From: DATKYV01 sp035528275
GTDB taxonomy: Bacteria > Acidobacteriota > Terriglobia > UBA7540
NCBI GenBank assembly: GCA_035528275.1
Contig: DATKYV010000083.1
Location: forward strand, 1-26,893
DNA: 26,893 bases
Reading direction: 5' to 3'
The position numbers and the translations under genes are program-made. Every line of letters begins with the position of its first letter. Positions within the stretch are counted from its first letter, which is position 1. The notes beneath the pieces are model-generated. The model made no database searches. It was given only the letters and a program-made list of their open reading frames with translations, and was not told the origin of the DNA. This document shows, one piece after another, positions 24,738 to 26,893 of this stretch.

Positions 24738-26893
24738 CTACAACGCCGGGTTCGCGTCCATCTCGAGAAGGCGCTTCCAGCGGCGGTCGACTTCCCTCTG
24801 AATCTCCTCGGTGACCGCGGCGAACTCGTCGCTCGCGAGGTGCGCGAACGCTGAGCCCATGCTGACGAGAAGCTCCTTGACGGGAATCTTCTGCCCGGCC
24901 TTCTCCGGGTTGTAGTTGAGCTTGGTCACCCCGTGCTCGATCTCGTACACGGGGAAGAGGCAGCTCTTGACGGCCTTCTCCACGATGCGAAATCCGGTCT
25001 TCGGGTCGGCTCCCCAATTCAGCGGGCAGGGAGAGAAGAATCGCCCAAAAACGAAATTCCCCTCGCGGACCATCTTCTGCGCCTTGCGCGCTTTGACGAG
25101 CACGTCGCGATAGTTGGATTCGGCGGCGTGGAAGAGATACGGCGCGTGCGTGCCGCGCAGGATTTCGACGATATCTTTGTGATGCTGGAGCTTTCCCTTC
25201 TGGTGCGGTCCCAGGTTGGCGTTGGTGAATCGCTGGCCCAGCAGGCCCGTGTAGCAGAGCTGCCCGCCGGTGTTCATATAACCCTTGTTGTCGTATTCGA
25301 GGACAATCATCGGATCGTTGCGCAGCGCCGCGCCGATCACCTGGTCCATGCCGATATCGTCCCCGCCGTCGCCGGTGACGACGATGAAGGTGATCTCTTC
25401 GTCGAGTTTTCCCTGCCGGCGGAAGCGACGGTACATCTCGATCGCTCCCGTGGCCGTGGAGGTGGCGTTGTGGAAGAGGTTGTGGAAATAGGGGACGCGG
25501 AAACTCGTGTTGGGGAATCCCGTGGTCACCACCATCCCGCAGCCGGTGTTGAAGAACAGCACCACATGGCCGTCGATGCCGCGCAGGAACATCTCGAGAT
25601 TGGAGAAAGTGGCGCACCCCGGGCAGGCCGAGTGCTTCTCGATGCGATGGGGCATCTCGGCGAGTTCCTTGAGATCGATCTTCTCCTTGCCCTCGTTCAG
25701 AGTGGTCTCTTCGCGGGTCAGGGGCTTGAGCTTCGGCGCCGGCTTGTAGTCGCTGTCTCCGGCCCAGGCCTGGTAGTAGCCCTTCCAGCGCTTTTCGTGG
25801 TCGGGAACGTTGGGGAAGTTGAGCGCCAGGCGGAAGAGGTAATCGGCATCTTCAGGATAGAAGTTCAAGCCGCCTATGCCGTAAGTGCGGCTCAGGATAA
25901 GGTTGTTGTTGCCACTGCGCTGCAGCACCGCGCCGATTTCGTTGGCGAAGTAGTTGCCCGCCCCGTACTGCGAAGCACGCTCCGCCACCATGATCCGGTC
26001 CGCCGAAAAGAGCGCCTGAAGCAGCGCGTCGGCGGGCCAGGGGCGGAGCACGGTGGGGGTCACCAACTTGACCGGCTTGCCCTCTTTGAGGAGGCGGTCC
26101 ACCGCGACCTTAGCCGCTTCCGCCGCCGAGTTCAGAACGAACAGCGCAACCTCTCCGTCCGGGTCGCCGTAAACTTCCGCGAAGTTGTACCGCCGGCCGC
26201 TGAGCTGCCTGTATTCCTCGAAGATCCCCGGCAGCAGCTTTCGCGCCTTCTCCATCTTCAGCTCGAGCTGGACTTTGGTATTGATCAGGTCGTCGTTCAT
26301 GTATGGCCCGAAGGTGTGCGGGTGCTTGACGTCGAGCAGCGAGAGACGCTTGGGCGGTTCGGGGCCGACGAACCGCCGCACCGCCTGGCGGTCCTTGAAG
26401 ACCTGGATGCGGCGGTTGGCGTGGCTGGTGTGGAAGCCGTCGTAGGCCACCAGCGCCGGAAGGCTCACAGCCTCGGCCACTTTGAGGGCGATGATGTTCA
26501 AGTCGTACACCGCTTGCACGGTGGGCGCGCAAAAGGTGATCCACCCCCAGCCGAGCGTGGCCACCAGGTCCGAGTGGCCGTTCTTGATGTTCAACGGGGC
26601 GTTGACGTCGCGCGTGGCGAGGTTCAGTACGACGGGGAGGCCAAGACCCGCAATCGCGGGAAGCTCTTCCGCCTTCAACAGAAGCCCTTGGGAGGACGTC
26701 ACATCCACCGCCCGGCCTCCGGCAATCGCCATGCCGGCCACGGTGGAAATCGCCGCCAGTTCCGAGGTGCCCACGACGAAACTCAGGTCGATTTCGCCCT
26801 GGGCGTAGGCGCGATTGACGTACTCTCCCACTTCCGATGAGGGCGTTATGGGGTAGTACCCCTCCCCGTCATATCCGATGTCGATGATGGCGT
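24738..26893 (-). CDS. 2-oxoacid:ferredoxin oxidoreductase, alpha-beta fusion (N-terminus outside the window)
   Basis: Partial: the frame stays open through the right edge (first visible residues AIIDIGYDGEGYYPITPSSEV), so 717 residues are seen and the start is missing. The first about 400 residues are the PFOR alpha (pyrimidine-binding) domains, with TSELAAISTVAGMAIAGGRAV, SSQGLLLKAEELPAIAG and a transketolase C-type region. The beta domain follows, with CPGC and, 25 residues after its second Cys, NTGCG; the fourth ligand is probably the Cys of FSPCPLNW. The TPP motif is GDGGDDIGMD to YDNKGYMNTGG. These enzymes convert pyruvate or another 2-oxoacid plus CoA to acyl-CoA and CO2 with reduction of ferredoxin. 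No CxxCxxC ferredoxin (delta) domain lies between alpha and beta; gamma and delta may be encoded upstream. Substrate not assigned. Confidence 0.88.
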   Translation of the reverse strand, partial: AIIDIGYDGEGYYPITPSSEVGEYVNRAYAQGEIDLSFVVGTSELAAISTVAGMAIAGGRAVDVTSSQGLLLKAEELPAIAGLGLPVVLNLATRDVNAPLNIKNGHSDLVATLGWGWITFCAPTVQAVYDLNIIALKVAEAVSLPALVAYDGFHTSHANRRIQVFKDRQAVRRFVGPEPPKRLSLLDVKHPHTFGPYMNDDLINTKVQLELKMEKARKLLPGIFEEYRQLSGRRYNFAEVYGDPDGEVALFVLNSAAEAAKVAVDRLLKEGKPVKLVTPTVLRPWPADALLQALFSADRIMVAERASQYGAGNYFANEIGAVLQRSGNNNLILSRTYGIGGLNFYPEDADYLFRLALNFPNVPDHEKRWKGYYQAWAGDSDYKPAPKLKPLTREETTLNEGKEKIDLKELAEMPHRIEKHSACPGCATFSNLEMFLRGIDGHVVLFFNTGCGMVVTTGFPNTSFRVPYFHNLFHNATSTATGAIEMYRRFRRQGKLDEEITFIVVTGDGGDDIGMDQVIGAALRNDPMIVLEYDNKGYMNTGGQLCYTGLLGQRFTNANLGPHQKGKLQHHKDIVEILRGTHAPYLFHAAESNYRDVLVKARKAQKMVREGNFVFGRFFSPCPLNWGADPKTGFRIVEKAVKSCLFPVYEIEHGVTKLNYNPEKAGQKIPVKELLVSMGSAFAHLASDEFAAVTEEIQREVDRRWKRLLEMDANPAL

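Noticed and set aside
24933..26840. A 635-codon plus-strand open frame opposite the ferredoxin oxidoreductase
   Set aside because: It is antisense to a well-supported enzyme gene; composition (His/Arg/Val-rich, no domain) fits the open antisense frames produced by high GC.

Overview
This window most likely comes from an Acidobacteriota chromosome. The GC content is high and long antisense shadow reading frames are common. Two secreted proteins carry the VWFA-related domain typical of that phylum (TIGR03436 type). Short secreted proteins of a kind frequent in Acidobacteriota are also present. The phylum call is an inference from protein families; no rRNA or tRNA gene is visible.

Layout. (1) 1-178: terminal repeats of what looks like an IS21-type insertion sequence whose body lies off the left edge. 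(2) 236-4617 (+): a helicase-nuclease fusion with an Fe-S nuclease domain, then rmuC; both concern DNA ends and recombination. (3) 4618-5150: no conventional gene, but a complete miniature minus-strand transcription unit: a near-consensus promoter, palindromic leader, Shine-Dalgarno, 12-codon lysine-rich ORF and terminator hairpin. (4) 5151-7189: two VWA-domain secreted proteins placed tail to tail. (5) 7281-10330 (-): ThiI and a PYROXD2-like FAD oxidoreductase. (6) 10518-11979 (+): a small membrane protein and a secreted HEAT-like protein. (7) 12083-12200: a 118-bp inverted-repeat element (MITE-like) whose boundary supplies the stop codon of the next gene. (8) 12197-15441 (-): a redoxin, a TlpA-like thioredoxin and a GH127 glycosidase with a zinc-cysteine active site. 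(9) 15649-21880 (+): ATP synthase genes b', b, delta, alpha, gamma, beta, epsilon, without subunits a and c. (10) 22121-24485 (-): three unrecognised membrane-anchored proteins. (11) 24738 to the right edge (-): a 2-oxoacid:ferredoxin oxidoreductase alpha-beta fusion, incomplete at its N-terminus.

How the genes work together. The ATP synthase block encodes the whole F1 sector plus the peripheral stalk from its own sigma70-type promoter; subunits a and c must be encoded elsewhere. The redoxin-TlpA-GH127 group reads as one exported operon in which thiol-redox proteins could protect the glycosidase cysteines. The helicase-nuclease and RmuC are a plausible DNA-repair pair.

The most unusual items are the lysine-rich mini-gene at about 4697-4891, the MITE that terminates the GH127 reading frame, the redox/GH127 operon, and the hairpins flanking the ATP synthase beta gene. 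I saw no CRISPR array, prophage, tRNA or rRNA.
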